DNA of 6,837 nt from Oligoflexia bacterium (lineage in GTDB: Bacteria > Bdellovibrionota > UBA1018), in the NCBI GenBank assembly GCA_903928955.1, contig CAIYTD010000198.1, positions 1 through 6,837 of the forward strand, written 5' to 3'. A program made the position numbers and the translations under genes. Shown here one piece after another: positions 1 to 6,735 of this stretch (positions are counted from its first letter, which is position 1; the number at the start of each line of letters is the position of its first letter). Below the pieces are notes generated by a model, which searched no databases, was not told the origin of the DNA, and saw only the letters and a list, made by a program, of their open reading frames with translations.

Positions 1-62
1 AAATCGAAAAGGATAGATTGTGATTCCAGAAGGTATTGGAATAGGGGGGTACTATTACATAA

Positions 63-242
63 ATGACCTTTGCTGAACTAATTGTCTTAATTGCTGTTGG
101 TTTTTTCCTTTGTTTTCTCATGTTTCCTATTCAGAAATATCTTGAGATTCGTATTTATAAATTTTTCCGTTTTAAAAGTCGTAAACCAGAAAAGCCAATC
201 ATTGATATTACTAATGATTCTAAAAAGGTTAAAAGATCATGA
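63..242 (+). CDS. small single-pass membrane protein, unknown function
   Basis: A 59-codon frame, ATG to TGA. Residues about 4-24 are a continuous hydrophobic stretch (one membrane helix). The rest is a basic tail rich in K and R (FFRFKSRKPEKP), so by the positive-inside rule the tail is probably cytoplasmic. An in-frame TAA directly before the ATG (60-62) fixes this start. A G-run at 44-49 could serve as a ribosome site but lies about 13 nt away, which is long. The stop overlaps the ATG of the SPFH gene in an ATGA arrangement, which points to translational coupling and a shared job at the membrane. I do not recognise a family. Codon choice resembles the neighbours, and the overlap argues for a real gene despite its size. 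Confidence 0.72.
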   Translation: MTFAELIVLIAVGFFLCFLMFPIQKYLEIRIYKFFRFKSRKPEKPIIDITNDSKKVKRS

Positions 243-1147
243 AGTATGATTTTGATTCTCCTGAATTCTTGTCTAAATTTGTAAGTAAAGCAATTCTTGC
301 TTTTCTAGCACTAGGGGTTCTAATAACATTTTTTAGCTCCTATTCTATTATTTCACCTGGCAATACGGGTGTTATTTTTAATGTTTGGACAGGTTCTTTA
401 CGGACTGTTCCTCAAGGTATAGCGTGGAGAACTCCCTGGATCACTCAGGTTCAAAGTTATCCTACAGCTTTGAGAACTTACACGATGGTGCGTCGATCAG
501 GGGAAGGTTCATCGCAAGAAGATGATAGTATTGACCTTCCTACTCGAGAGGGTCAGCATATTACTCAAGATATTTCTGTGACCTTTAATACTTCCGAAGA
601 CCAGGCTTCTCAGGTTTTTAAGGCTTTTCGTGGAGCTGATATTTCGGATATTGAAGCTACTTTTATTCGGAGAACGATCATTACTGTGGCACAAAATACT
701 GCTGGTCAAATGTCTCTTTCTGAAGTGATTTCTGCAAAAAGAAATGAATTGCAAGACAAGATTCAAAAGGTTCTTTCTATAGAAATTGAAAAAATGGGCT
801 TTAAACTAGATAAAGTGAATTTGGGCGCAAGTCATTTGCCGGAATCCCTTGAGAAGCAGATGCAGCAAAAAATGGCTGCTCAGCAACAAGCCCAGCAAGC
901 GGAATATGAACTTCAGAAGCAACAGATGCTGGCTAAAGCAGAAGTTGCCAAATCAGAGGGTGAAGCACAAGCTATTCTTGTTCGAGCTAAGGCACAGAGT
1001 GAGGCCAATCGGCTGCTCCAATCTACTCTCACTAAAAATTTAATTCAAAGTAAAGCTATTGATAAATGGAATGGGATACTCCCTCAAGTTTCCGGAAACG
1101 CTACTCCATTTATAGACCTTAGAAATATGAATTCCGAAAAAGATTGA
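239..1147 (+). CDS. prohibitin/stomatin-like SPFH domain membrane protein
   Basis: 302 residues. An N-terminal membrane helix at about 17-37 is followed by an SPFH (band 7) domain at about 38-200. The motif SPGNTGVIFN sits just after the helix, where SPFH proteins characteristically have a P-G-x-x-G-V turn. Residues about 200-265 are a Q-, A- and K-rich coiled coil of the kind through which these proteins oligomerise. The C-terminus has the prohibitin-like pattern KWNGILPQ...ATPFIDL (276-294). Length fits the family (about 280-310). Known SPFH proteins build large membrane-bound rings or microdomains and often control proteases such as FtsH; the specific role here is not readable. AAGG at 225-228 is a fair ribosome site, and the ATG overlaps the stop of the preceding small membrane-protein gene. 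No nfeD-like, hflK/hflC or ftsH gene is visible beside it. Confidence 0.9.
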   Translation: MKYDFDSPEFLSKFVSKAILAFLALGVLITFFSSYSIISPGNTGVIFNVWTGSLRTVPQGIAWRTPWITQVQSYPTALRTYTMVRRSGEGSSQEDDSIDLPTREGQHITQDISVTFNTSEDQASQVFKAFRGADISDIEATFIRRTIITVAQNTAGQMSLSEVISAKRNELQDKIQKVLSIEIEKMGFKLDKVNLGASHLPESLEKQMQQKMAAQQQAQQAEYELQKQQMLAKAEVAKSEGEAQAILVRAKAQSEANRLLQSTLTKNLIQSKAIDKWNGILPQVSGNATPFIDLRNMNSEKD

Positions 1148-1189
1148 TGAGCTGGATGAAATCATTCTTCATAGAGAGGGTGTTCTCAA

Positions 1190-2803
1190 ATGCGGTTCAA
1201 TTTTCTGTTCTATTTTTTTATTTTTTGGATGATCGGTTCAGGCTGTATTCAGATTGATCAACATTCAGGAAATTACGTTGGTACAGCAATTGTCCATGAT
1301 GCAGACAAAGATTTTAAAAAAAATATCACAGTTAAAGCAATATATTCTGGAAATAATGAAATAATTTTTGATGCTCATTTTAATGGCAAGTTATCTCCTG
1401 ATTTTTTTAAGGGAAAAGTGCAGCTCAAAAATTACTCTAGTGAATTAGTTTTTATATCTGAAGGATTGATTTCATTTAATGGAAAACTCGAGAAGATTTC
1501 AGCGAATTGTGTTGCATCCCCTTATCGTCCTGACGGGGTACGTACTAAAATCTGCTTTGAAAATGGCCAGTTTATTTTAAGATCTAATGATCTTTCTCGT
1601 CAAATTACGCTCTATCTGAAGCAGCAAAGTGGAGTGGGAGATATTCAGTCAAATTTTGAGATTCCCGCGATCTATTCTGTTTCGCAGTTACGAGATCGTG
1701 CAAAAAATATGAGTTTTGATTCTCGTTACGAGTTTGAAAATCTCATTGAGGCACAACTTCGCTCGAAGTTAAAGTATTTAAATCTTTTACCACACCTTTC
1801 AAATGGCTCTATTTTAGGGGTAGCTACTTTTTCGGGGTTGACTGGAATAATAGGAATGATGGGAGATCTCGTTCCCTTTTTGCTGCCAAATCGAGTCTTG
1901 CAGGCAAGCGAATCATCTGATTTAGTCAAAGCTGAACGCTATTCTGTTCAATTGATGCAATTAAATGCCATGCAAATTGTGGAGAATTTGAGTATTTCAT
2001 TAGGAAAAAATCAAGAGATTTACGAAGTCCTTCAAAAAGATCGGGATCGTCAAAAAGAAATTATCCAGCGAATGAGTGAACTGGAAATACAAAAAAAATT
2101 GCCAGAAGGATCTTCTCTCTTGTTTAAATCCTCTCTCAATGGCCTTGAGCAAGTCATTTCTTCTCTCGAGTCAACGATGGGTCTGGAAAAAACGGATCTC
2201 TCTCTAGCGGCAGGTTTTACTAATCCAGGGGAAATTCTTTCAGTATCATTGGATGTTTTCCAAAAATCTGATTCGCTCCCTCTTGATAATTTGCAAAAAC
2301 TTCAAAACGCTGTCTGTCAAAATGCACCAGAACTTTTGCAGCTAGAGGCTCTCCTTGCAGCTTCAAAAATAGATAGAATTTCCCGAGCATTTCAGTGGAT
2401 TGATCCCGCTGGAGATTCTCAAGGAGGCTTTGGGTTTGGATTACCTACTTATATTGAAATTGGCTCGAGTTCCATTCGTCAGTTATTAGTAGCTGAAGAG
2501 CGAGTGACCGCAATACTAATAAAAAAGATTACCGATACTTATTATGAAGCTCAGAGTTGGCAGGATTCCTATAACCTTGCAAAGGCGGGTTTAGACTTGC
2601 AGCAGCAACGAGTTGAAGTTGCAGAGAAGAGTCTGCAAAGCGCCTCTGCCGAGTTTGCTGTTCAACAATTGGAGGAAGCACTGACAATGCTTTCAGTAAG
2701 TCATGTGACCTTTTTGAATGCAAAATACTCGTGGAATTTAGTTATGTCCCAAATAAATAGACTGTTAAGAGAAGGCCCATATTCTACGAAGCATTTTTAC
2801 TAG
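1190..2803 (+). CDS. predicted lipoprotein with TolC-like outer-membrane efflux domain
   Basis: 537 residues. A hydrophobic signal peptide (1-18) ends in MIGSGC, so Cys19 is the likely lipidation site, although Gly at -3 departs from the usual Leu. Residues about 25-145 alternate short polar and aromatic strands, look beta-rich and carry two cysteines (C107, C122). From about 160 the protein is mostly helical. A segment with LLPHLS, a hydrophobic stretch and PFLLPN (198-234) is followed by long amphipathic helices. A second part has ELLQLEALLAASK (381-393), then WIDP...GFGFG (403-417), then two long helices to about 527. This two-part layout matches the repeated helical hairpins of TolC-family channels. 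The start has GAGAGGG at 1174-1180 and an in-frame stop just upstream. No adaptor or pump gene adjoins it. The TolC assignment rests on pattern, not a search; a structural lipoprotein with coiled coils is the alternative. Confidence 0.75.
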   Translation: MRFNFLFYFFIFWMIGSGCIQIDQHSGNYVGTAIVHDADKDFKKNITVKAIYSGNNEIIFDAHFNGKLSPDFFKGKVQLKNYSSELVFISEGLISFNGKLEKISANCVASPYRPDGVRTKICFENGQFILRSNDLSRQITLYLKQQSGVGDIQSNFEIPAIYSVSQLRDRAKNMSFDSRYEFENLIEAQLRSKLKYLNLLPHLSNGSILGVATFSGLTGIIGMMGDLVPFLLPNRVLQASESSDLVKAERYSVQLMQLNAMQIVENLSISLGKNQEIYEVLQKDRDRQKEIIQRMSELEIQKKLPEGSSLLFKSSLNGLEQVISSLESTMGLEKTDLSLAAGFTNPGEILSVSLDVFQKSDSLPLDNLQKLQNAVCQNAPELLQLEALLAASKIDRISRAFQWIDPAGDSQGGFGFGLPTYIEIGSSSIRQLLVAEERVTAILIKKITDTYYEAQSWQDSYNLAKAGLDLQQQRVEVAEKSLQSASAEFAVQQLEEALTMLSVSHVTFLNAKYSWNLVMSQINRLLREGPYSTKHFY

Positions 2804-2882
2804 TAATTAGATTTTATTTTCAACTTGTGAAATAAAGTGCAATAAGTTATTTATAGGCGCGGTGGAATAAGGGGAAATTACA
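2804..2882 (+). promoter_or_regulatory. intergenic spacer with a weak candidate promoter
   Basis: This 79-bp gap is the only sizeable break in the + strand gene run. TTGTGA (2825-2830) followed after 17 nt by TATTTA (2848-2853) has the spacing of a sigma-70 promoter but matches the consensus poorly. AAATAA and TTATTT could form a 6-bp AT hairpin, too weak for a terminator. Read-through from the upstream operon is equally possible. Confidence 0.2.
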
Positions 2883-4259
2883 ATGAAACATTTATTTATT
2901 TTTTTATTTATTGTCTTAGTTACTTTTAATTCAGTAATAGTTGCATATGCTAGTTCTCGTTTAGGATCTGATGTCCGGGTGAATAGAAGAAATCCCCCTG
3001 TCTTTGTGCCATCACTTATGGACTTAGCTGAAGCTAAATTAATTTTTTTAGAGCGCTTAGATGTAGTGGCCCTCAAATATGAGAAAATTTTGGAATATTT
3101 TGATGAAACCTTTCCATTAGGATCTTTTTTTTGGAATCAAAGCACCAGGAGCTCATTACCAGAGAGAGATTCTCGTTACCTAAATCCTCAGCTTTTGGTA
3201 GATTTTAGTTACGATAATGCTGATGGGCTTCCTCAGGCCTTGGGAGAGAATCCTCAAAAAAGTATTGATGTTGCAAGGAAAGGCATTCTAACTGCGATTC
3301 GATTTGCGAAAAGCCATGACCTTAGTAGAGGTTGGCTTTTAGATTTAAGGTATCATTTTAAGCGAATTTTACTGAGTTTATCAGATTACTCAGATCCAGA
3401 AAGAATTCGTTTAGCATTAATTGTAATGGCTTCAGTAGGGCAGCACTGTGGTCCTGGTAATACAGAAGGACTAGAAGTAATAGATCGCATTTTTTTTAGA
3501 GGCCAAAGAATGGAAGAAGGCGAGCCGATTACCTTTCAAGATGAGATTGCTGCAAGATTAACCGCTTTACGAGAAGAAATTTTTGGAGAAACTGCATCTT
3601 TTGTAGGAGATCAACACACAGTTCACACTAAAAATTACTATCGACAGTTACTTTCAAAAGACTTAGGTATTTATCCTGGATTTTCTGGTGATCCGTACGA
3701 AAAAGCTGCTTTCATTAAAATTTCTCCTGACGAGTTTAAAGCAAGATTTTATTCTGGAAAAAATGGAGATCAAAGTAGTGCATTTCCAGAGCTGAGGCGT
3801 TCTCATCGAGGTTACAAGGTCAGTGTAATTTTAAATATTTTAACGGAATTATTAAATATTCATCCAAATTGGACTCCAAAGATTAAGGAGTATTTGATTG
3901 GTCATGTAGATGAACAAGACGTCTATAGTTGGGCAAATACTAACGTTAAGGCAGTATTGGAACCTTTATTGCTCTATGTAGATAATAGTCCGCAAATCAA
4001 CATTGATACTCTGAGGGGTATTTCTTTGAAAAATCTTAAATTAATCTATGTTGAACAGCATTTCTTTAGATTAGAAAGAACAAGACTTATTCTTAATTTA
4101 AGGGGATTAAAAAAGCTTCTAGTTTATTTAGGTTATTTCGAATCTATTTCTATGCAAACTGTTTACGAACATAATGAATTTCAATTTAATGCTAGCCGTT
4201 CGTCTCAGGCTGCTTCTACTACACCAGCTTCAAGGGGGAGATGGTTAGGATTATTTTAG
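2883..4259 (+). CDS. secreted helical protein of unknown function, single cysteine
   Basis: 458 residues, not recognised. A Sec signal peptide (MKH plus a hydrophobic core) ends in AYA, with likely cleavage after residue 23; no lipobox and no further membrane helix. The mature protein looks mainly alpha-helical. One cysteine is present, C189 in GQHCGPGN. It is followed by a helix ending LTALREEIF (226-234) and by DQHTVHTKNYYRQLL (243-257) leading into LGI. That spacing of C, H and N recalls helical effector-type proteins of intracellular bacteria, but this is a memory-based resemblance only. Residues about 437-452 are a Ser/Thr/Ala-rich, probably disordered linker; the last residues (RGRWLGLF) end in Phe. 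AAGGGG at 2869-2874 is a good ribosome site 8 nt from the ATG. The reading frame is open over its whole length, and the gene overlaps the end of the convergent transporter gene by 9 bp. Confidence 0.85.
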   Translation: MKHLFIFLFIVLVTFNSVIVAYASSRLGSDVRVNRRNPPVFVPSLMDLAEAKLIFLERLDVVALKYEKILEYFDETFPLGSFFWNQSTRSSLPERDSRYLNPQLLVDFSYDNADGLPQALGENPQKSIDVARKGILTAIRFAKSHDLSRGWLLDLRYHFKRILLSLSDYSDPERIRLALIVMASVGQHCGPGNTEGLEVIDRIFFRGQRMEEGEPITFQDEIAARLTALREEIFGETASFVGDQHTVHTKNYYRQLLSKDLGIYPGFSGDPYEKAAFIKISPDEFKARFYSGKNGDQSSAFPELRRSHRGYKVSVILNILTELLNIHPNWTPKIKEYLIGHVDEQDVYSWANTNVKAVLEPLLLYVDNSPQINIDTLRGISLKNLKLIYVEQHFFRLERTRLILNLRGLKKLLVYLGYFESISMQTVYEHNEFQFNASRSSQAASTTPASRGRWLGLF

Positions 4260-4718
4260 AGATGTAAATTTTATTTCTTTGAATTCAATTATCATTAAAA
4301 TAAGCGTGAGAGTTCCAGTTATTCCTGCAGAAAATAGTATTAAATTTTGAAGGTGTTCAGGGTGATGAAACGTTGCAATGACAAGCCCTCCTAGAGGTAT
4401 AGTGATTTGTTGTAAAAGAAATAAAATTCCAGAAATTTTTCCGAAATTATATTTAGGAATAATTTCTGATCGAATAAGTCTTAGAGCAAAGATTCCAGAG
4501 GCACATGAGGTTTCTATGAGTAGAATAGATATGGCATAAATAATAAAATTTGGGGCTAATCCCATGAGAAAAAACCCTAAGTAGGCGATAGTATAAGACC
4601 ATTTCCATAGCCAAAGCGTTGATTTTTTTTTTCTGAATCCAGTGGCTCCAATGAATGGCTCCCATACTGGCGAAATATCCAAATGTGAGAACCCATCCAA
4701 GATTTTTTTCCGATTCAT
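4251..4718 (-). CDS. MFS transporter, C-terminal third in the shifted frame
   Basis: This 155-codon frame overlaps the N-terminal part by 266 nt. Only residues 33-155 (from nt 4622 down) look like transporter; the first 29 residues read the other frame of helices 7-8 and lack membrane character. Four membrane helices fit about 35-53, 57-82, 93-116 and 124-145. The helix 10-11 loop RLIRSEIIPKYNFGKISG resembles the conserved R...P...G segment of MFS proteins, followed by PLGG. The ATG at 4718 has no ribosome site in front of it and lies inside the other frame, so separate translation is unlikely. I read this as the tail of one 12-helix transporter, split at the A run 4623-4632. The stop TAA (4251-4253) sits inside the last codons of the convergent secreted-protein gene, so no intergenic terminator exists between them. 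Confidence 0.8.
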   Translation of the reverse strand: MNRKKILDGFSHLDISPVWEPFIGATGFRKKKSTLWLWKWSYTIAYLGFFLMGLAPNFIIYAISILLIETSCASGIFALRLIRSEIIPKYNFGKISGILFLLQQITIPLGGLVIATFHHPEHLQNLILFSAGITGTLTLILMIIEFKEIKFTSLK

Positions 4719-5484
4719 GAAAAATATTGAGAGAAAGTGGAACTAAGAGAGCAGAATAAAGTCCTAATAAAAAGTTATCTAAAATTGTCATTCCTAATGT
4801 AATGAGAATGAGTCTATTTTTTAAAATGGCACGAACTGTATCGAGTGGTGTCTGTATTAATCCGCCTGAGTTGATCATCATAGGAAGATTTGGGTCAGTT
4901 TCGATATTTTTTAGTTTAAGACAAGGAAGAAATGTGATGCCAGAACACAAAAATAGAGTACTCACAGTAGCTAAAGTTAAGGATGATCCGAACGCGTCGA
5001 GGATAAACGCCCCGGTGGCCGGAGCTAAAAGTAAAGCACATTGGTCAGCTGTTTGAGTTGATACCTGGAAGTCGCGAAATTTTGAATGAGGATAAAGTTT
5101 GGGTCCAGTGGTCTCAAAAGCAATGCTAGCAACTCCCCCTGCAAATCCGTCAGCACTGCTTAGGAAACTGAGTAAGATGAAGAGTAAACTGTGATTTTCG
5201 GGATTCCATAAGTTATAAAGTGAAAATAGGGATAAAAAAAATATTCCACGAATGAAAGCGACAGCTGTAATAATTTTTTTCTCATCTAATCGATCGCAGA
5301 GAATGCCAGAGACAGGGTATCCAAGAAGTCGAAATAAAAAGTGGAAGAAGATAATTAAACCTGAGTCTTCAATTTTATGAAAAAATCTATAAGTAATTAT
5401 TGGTAATAAAAAAATTATAATATTTTCAGAATAAAAAGATAGAAATTTAGACAAGCTAATGAAATTTAAATAATTTTTTCTCAT
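4453..5484 (-). CDS. MFS transporter, N-terminal two thirds (gene frameshifted; whole gene 4251-5484)
   Basis: The open frame gives 343 residues, but only residues 1-287 are genuine transporter; the last 56 follow an out-of-frame run and end at a chance stop. Eight membrane helices fit roughly 10-32, 42-63, 71-92, 98-122, 145-165, 168-190, 223-250 and 262-283. The loop after helix 2 carries the MFS motif A (GILCDRLDEKK, 60-70). A polar loop (191-222) separates the two six-helix halves, as usual. Helix 8 leads to HWIQ and then the ten-A run, where the frame is lost. Continuing in the frame of the downstream fragment adds four more helices and gives 410 residues, a normal family length. The family exports or imports small molecules with protons; the substrate cannot be told. 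It resembles drug or siderophore exporters in general build. The start at 5484 has AAGGG about 12 nt upstream. It diverges from the ATP-grasp ligase gene across 55 bp. Confidence 0.85.
   Translation of the reverse strand: MRKNYLNFISLSKFLSFYSENIIIFLLPIITYRFFHKIEDSGLIIFFHFLFRLLGYPVSGILCDRLDEKKIITAVAFIRGIFFLSLFSLYNLWNPENHSLLFILLSFLSSADGFAGGVASIAFETTGPKLYPHSKFRDFQVSTQTADQCALLLAPATGAFILDAFGSSLTLATVSTLFLCSGITFLPCLKLKNIETDPNLPMMINSGGLIQTPLDTVRAILKNRLILITLGMTILDNFLLGLYSALLVPLSLNIFHESEKNLGWVLTFGYFASMGAIHWSHWIQKKKINALAMEMVLYYRLLRVFSHGISPKFYYLCHIYSTHRNLMCLWNLCSKTYSIRNYS
4623..4632 (-). repeat. ten-A homopolymer at the MFS frame junction
   Basis: Ten T on the + strand, ten A in the coding sense, the longest single-base run I find in the window (other runs reach eight, inside intact genes). 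In the N-terminal frame it reads Gln-Lys-Lys-Lys then Ile; with nine A it would read Gln-Lys-Lys-Lys then Ser and join the C-terminal frame. The junction falls in the cytoplasmic loop between helices 8 and 9. Confidence 0.95.
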
Positions 5485-5520
5485 TTTTTGCTATAACCCT
5501 TATCTTGAGAAGGCATCATG

Positions 5521-5529
5521 TGCTAAGAT
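5521..5529 (+). promoter_or_regulatory. candidate extended -10 promoter of the ATP-grasp gene
   Basis: TGCTAAGAT fits the extended -10 form TGn plus a hexamer sharing four of six bases with TATAAT. TTGAGA at 5505-5510 resembles a -35 box, but its 13-nt spacing is too short, so the extended -10 would have to carry recognition. Transcription would begin about 7 nt later, around 5536-5537, only a few bases before the ATG at 5540. The match is short and could be chance. Confidence 0.35.
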
Positions 5530-5539
5530 CCTAATCATT

Positions 5540-6589
5540 ATGTTATATCAAAATTTAGGGTTAAAAGTCGGTTTAACATATGATTTGCAGTCCGAGCATC
5601 TAGAAAATGGAGAAACCGAGGAAGAGGCGGCAGAGTTTGAGCACTCAGAAACAATTGAAGCTGTTGCTCAGGTTTTAGCTGGGTTAGGATTCGAAGTAGA
5701 TCTCGTCGGAAATATTTTTAATTTGGTCAAGAAATTAGCAGCAGCGCAGAGGTGGGATCTTGTTTTTAATATTGCAGAGGGTACTTACGGGCTTGCTCGG
5801 GAATCTCAGGTTCCCTGTCTTTTAGACGCTTATCAAATTCCTTATGTTTTTTCAGATGCAGCGACTCTTTGTTTGACGCACAATAAGTCATTATGTAAGC
5901 CGATTTTAATGAGCGCTGGTATTCCGACTCCTGATTTTTTTGTAGCTCATACAATAGAAGATTTAGATCGATGTCCTTTAAATTTTCCTCTTTTCGCAAA
6001 ACCCTTGGCTGAGGGAAGTGGAAAAGGGATTAATGCCAATTCAAAGATAACTGATTTTTTGCAATTGAAAAAACAATGTCTTTTCCTATGGGCAGAATTT
6101 CGTCAACCTGTATTGCTGGAGACCTTTCTTCCGGGTGCTGAATATACCGTTGGAATCGTTGGTACAGCGAATTTGGCTGAAATTATTGGTGTTATGGAGA
6201 TTCAATTTACGCAGAATGCAGATCACGATTTTTACTCATTTGTAAATAAAGTAAATCATAAAAATCAGGTAACTTCTAGACTTGCTTCTGATAAAGTTTC
6301 AGAATTAGTGGGTGCAGTTGCCTTAGCAGCATGGAAGAAGTTAGGATGTCGAGATGGTGGGCGCATTGATATTCGAATGAATGAAGAAGGCGTGCCTTAT
6401 TTCCTAGAAGTTAATCCCCTTGCGGGACTACGTCCAGGATATTCTGATTTGGTGATCTTAAGTCAGCTGAAAGGTCAGTCTTATTCTGAATTATTAACTG
6501 CGATTCTCAAAAGTGCACTTCTGAGAATCCCTAGTTTATTAGTTCAGAAGGGAATGATACCCAGCAGTTGCCCGCTAACTTCTTTCTGA
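5540..6589 (+). CDS. D-Ala-D-Ala-ligase-like ATP-grasp enzyme, non-canonical
   Basis: 349 residues. N-terminal domain about 8-110 (KVGLTYDLQ; WDLVFNIAEG at 72-81), then the ATP-grasp fold to about 328. ATP-binding signatures are FPLFAKPLAEGSGKGI (149-164, K154) and LLETFLPGAEYTVGI (192-206). R275, D277, E290 and N292 reproduce the spacing of arginine 255 and the metal ligands D257, E270 and N272 of E. coli DdlB. The chemistry expected is ATP-driven carboxyl activation and peptide-type ligation. The usual N-terminal GGxSxEHxVS signature, which holds the first D-Ala, is missing, and the substrate loop (about 230-241) and the segment after N292 differ, so substrates may not be D-Ala. It is probably not the main cell-wall ligase. 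No Shine-Dalgarno lies before the ATG, and no other in-frame start fits. About 20 C-terminal residues extend past the usual domain end. The divergent MFS gene may handle its product. Confidence 0.92.
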   Translation: MLYQNLGLKVGLTYDLQSEHLENGETEEEAAEFEHSETIEAVAQVLAGLGFEVDLVGNIFNLVKKLAAAQRWDLVFNIAEGTYGLARESQVPCLLDAYQIPYVFSDAATLCLTHNKSLCKPILMSAGIPTPDFFVAHTIEDLDRCPLNFPLFAKPLAEGSGKGINANSKITDFLQLKKQCLFLWAEFRQPVLLETFLPGAEYTVGIVGTANLAEIIGVMEIQFTQNADHDFYSFVNKVNHKNQVTSRLASDKVSELVGAVALAAWKKLGCRDGGRIDIRMNEEGVPYFLEVNPLAGLRPGYSDLVILSQLKGQSYSELLTAILKSALLRIPSLLVQKGMIPSSCPLTSF

Positions 6590-6735
6590 AGGGTTATAAA
6601 AAGAGAAGTAAATAGTCTAAAATTTAGCGAAAGCGCCCTAAACCGTCGTTTTTAAAGCGAGGATAAAAGACGTCTGTGGGTAGGGCAGCGGTTTTCCTTT
6701 CTTCAGTTTTCTAGGATAAAGAAGAGAAGTGCTCA
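6590..6735. repeat. non-coding stretch with interleaved inverted repeats
   Basis: No convincing gene on either strand. GCGCCCTA (6633-6640) can pair with TAGGGC-A-GC (6681-6689, one bulged A) across a 40-nt loop. Beside it, AAACCG (6640-6645) can pair with CGGTTT (6689-6694); the two pairings cross, so they are either alternatives or a pseudoknot. AGACGTCT (6668-6675) is a perfect palindrome. A bidirectional terminator for the two converging genes is possible, but no classic GC-stem plus T-run is present. Confidence 0.3.

Noticed and set aside
1..66. Upstream coding end: one frame stays open from base 1 to TGA 64-66, overlapping the small gene by ATGA; another ends IEKDRL at TGA 21-23.
   Set aside because: Both are too short to choose between. 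The longer one uses AGG codons unlike the rest of the window, so the shorter end looks likelier, but neither can be annotated safely.
509..766. An 85-codon - strand open frame within the SPFH gene.
   Set aside because: It is antisense to the conserved SPFH domain and has no ribosome site or family features.
1147..1257. A 36-codon frame whose ATG overlaps the SPFH stop (TGATG).
   Set aside because: It runs 68 nt into the lipoprotein gene in another frame and has no recognisable features; the ATG at 1190 has a good ribosome site of its own.
2807..3076. An 89-codon open frame on the - strand covering the start of the secreted-protein gene.
   Set aside because: It is antisense to a clear signal peptide and coding frame; its product is lysine-rich without domain character.
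4802..5056. An 84-codon open frame on the + strand inside the MFS gene.
   Set aside because: It is a shadow of the transporter; the - strand reading has helices and MFS motifs, this one has none.
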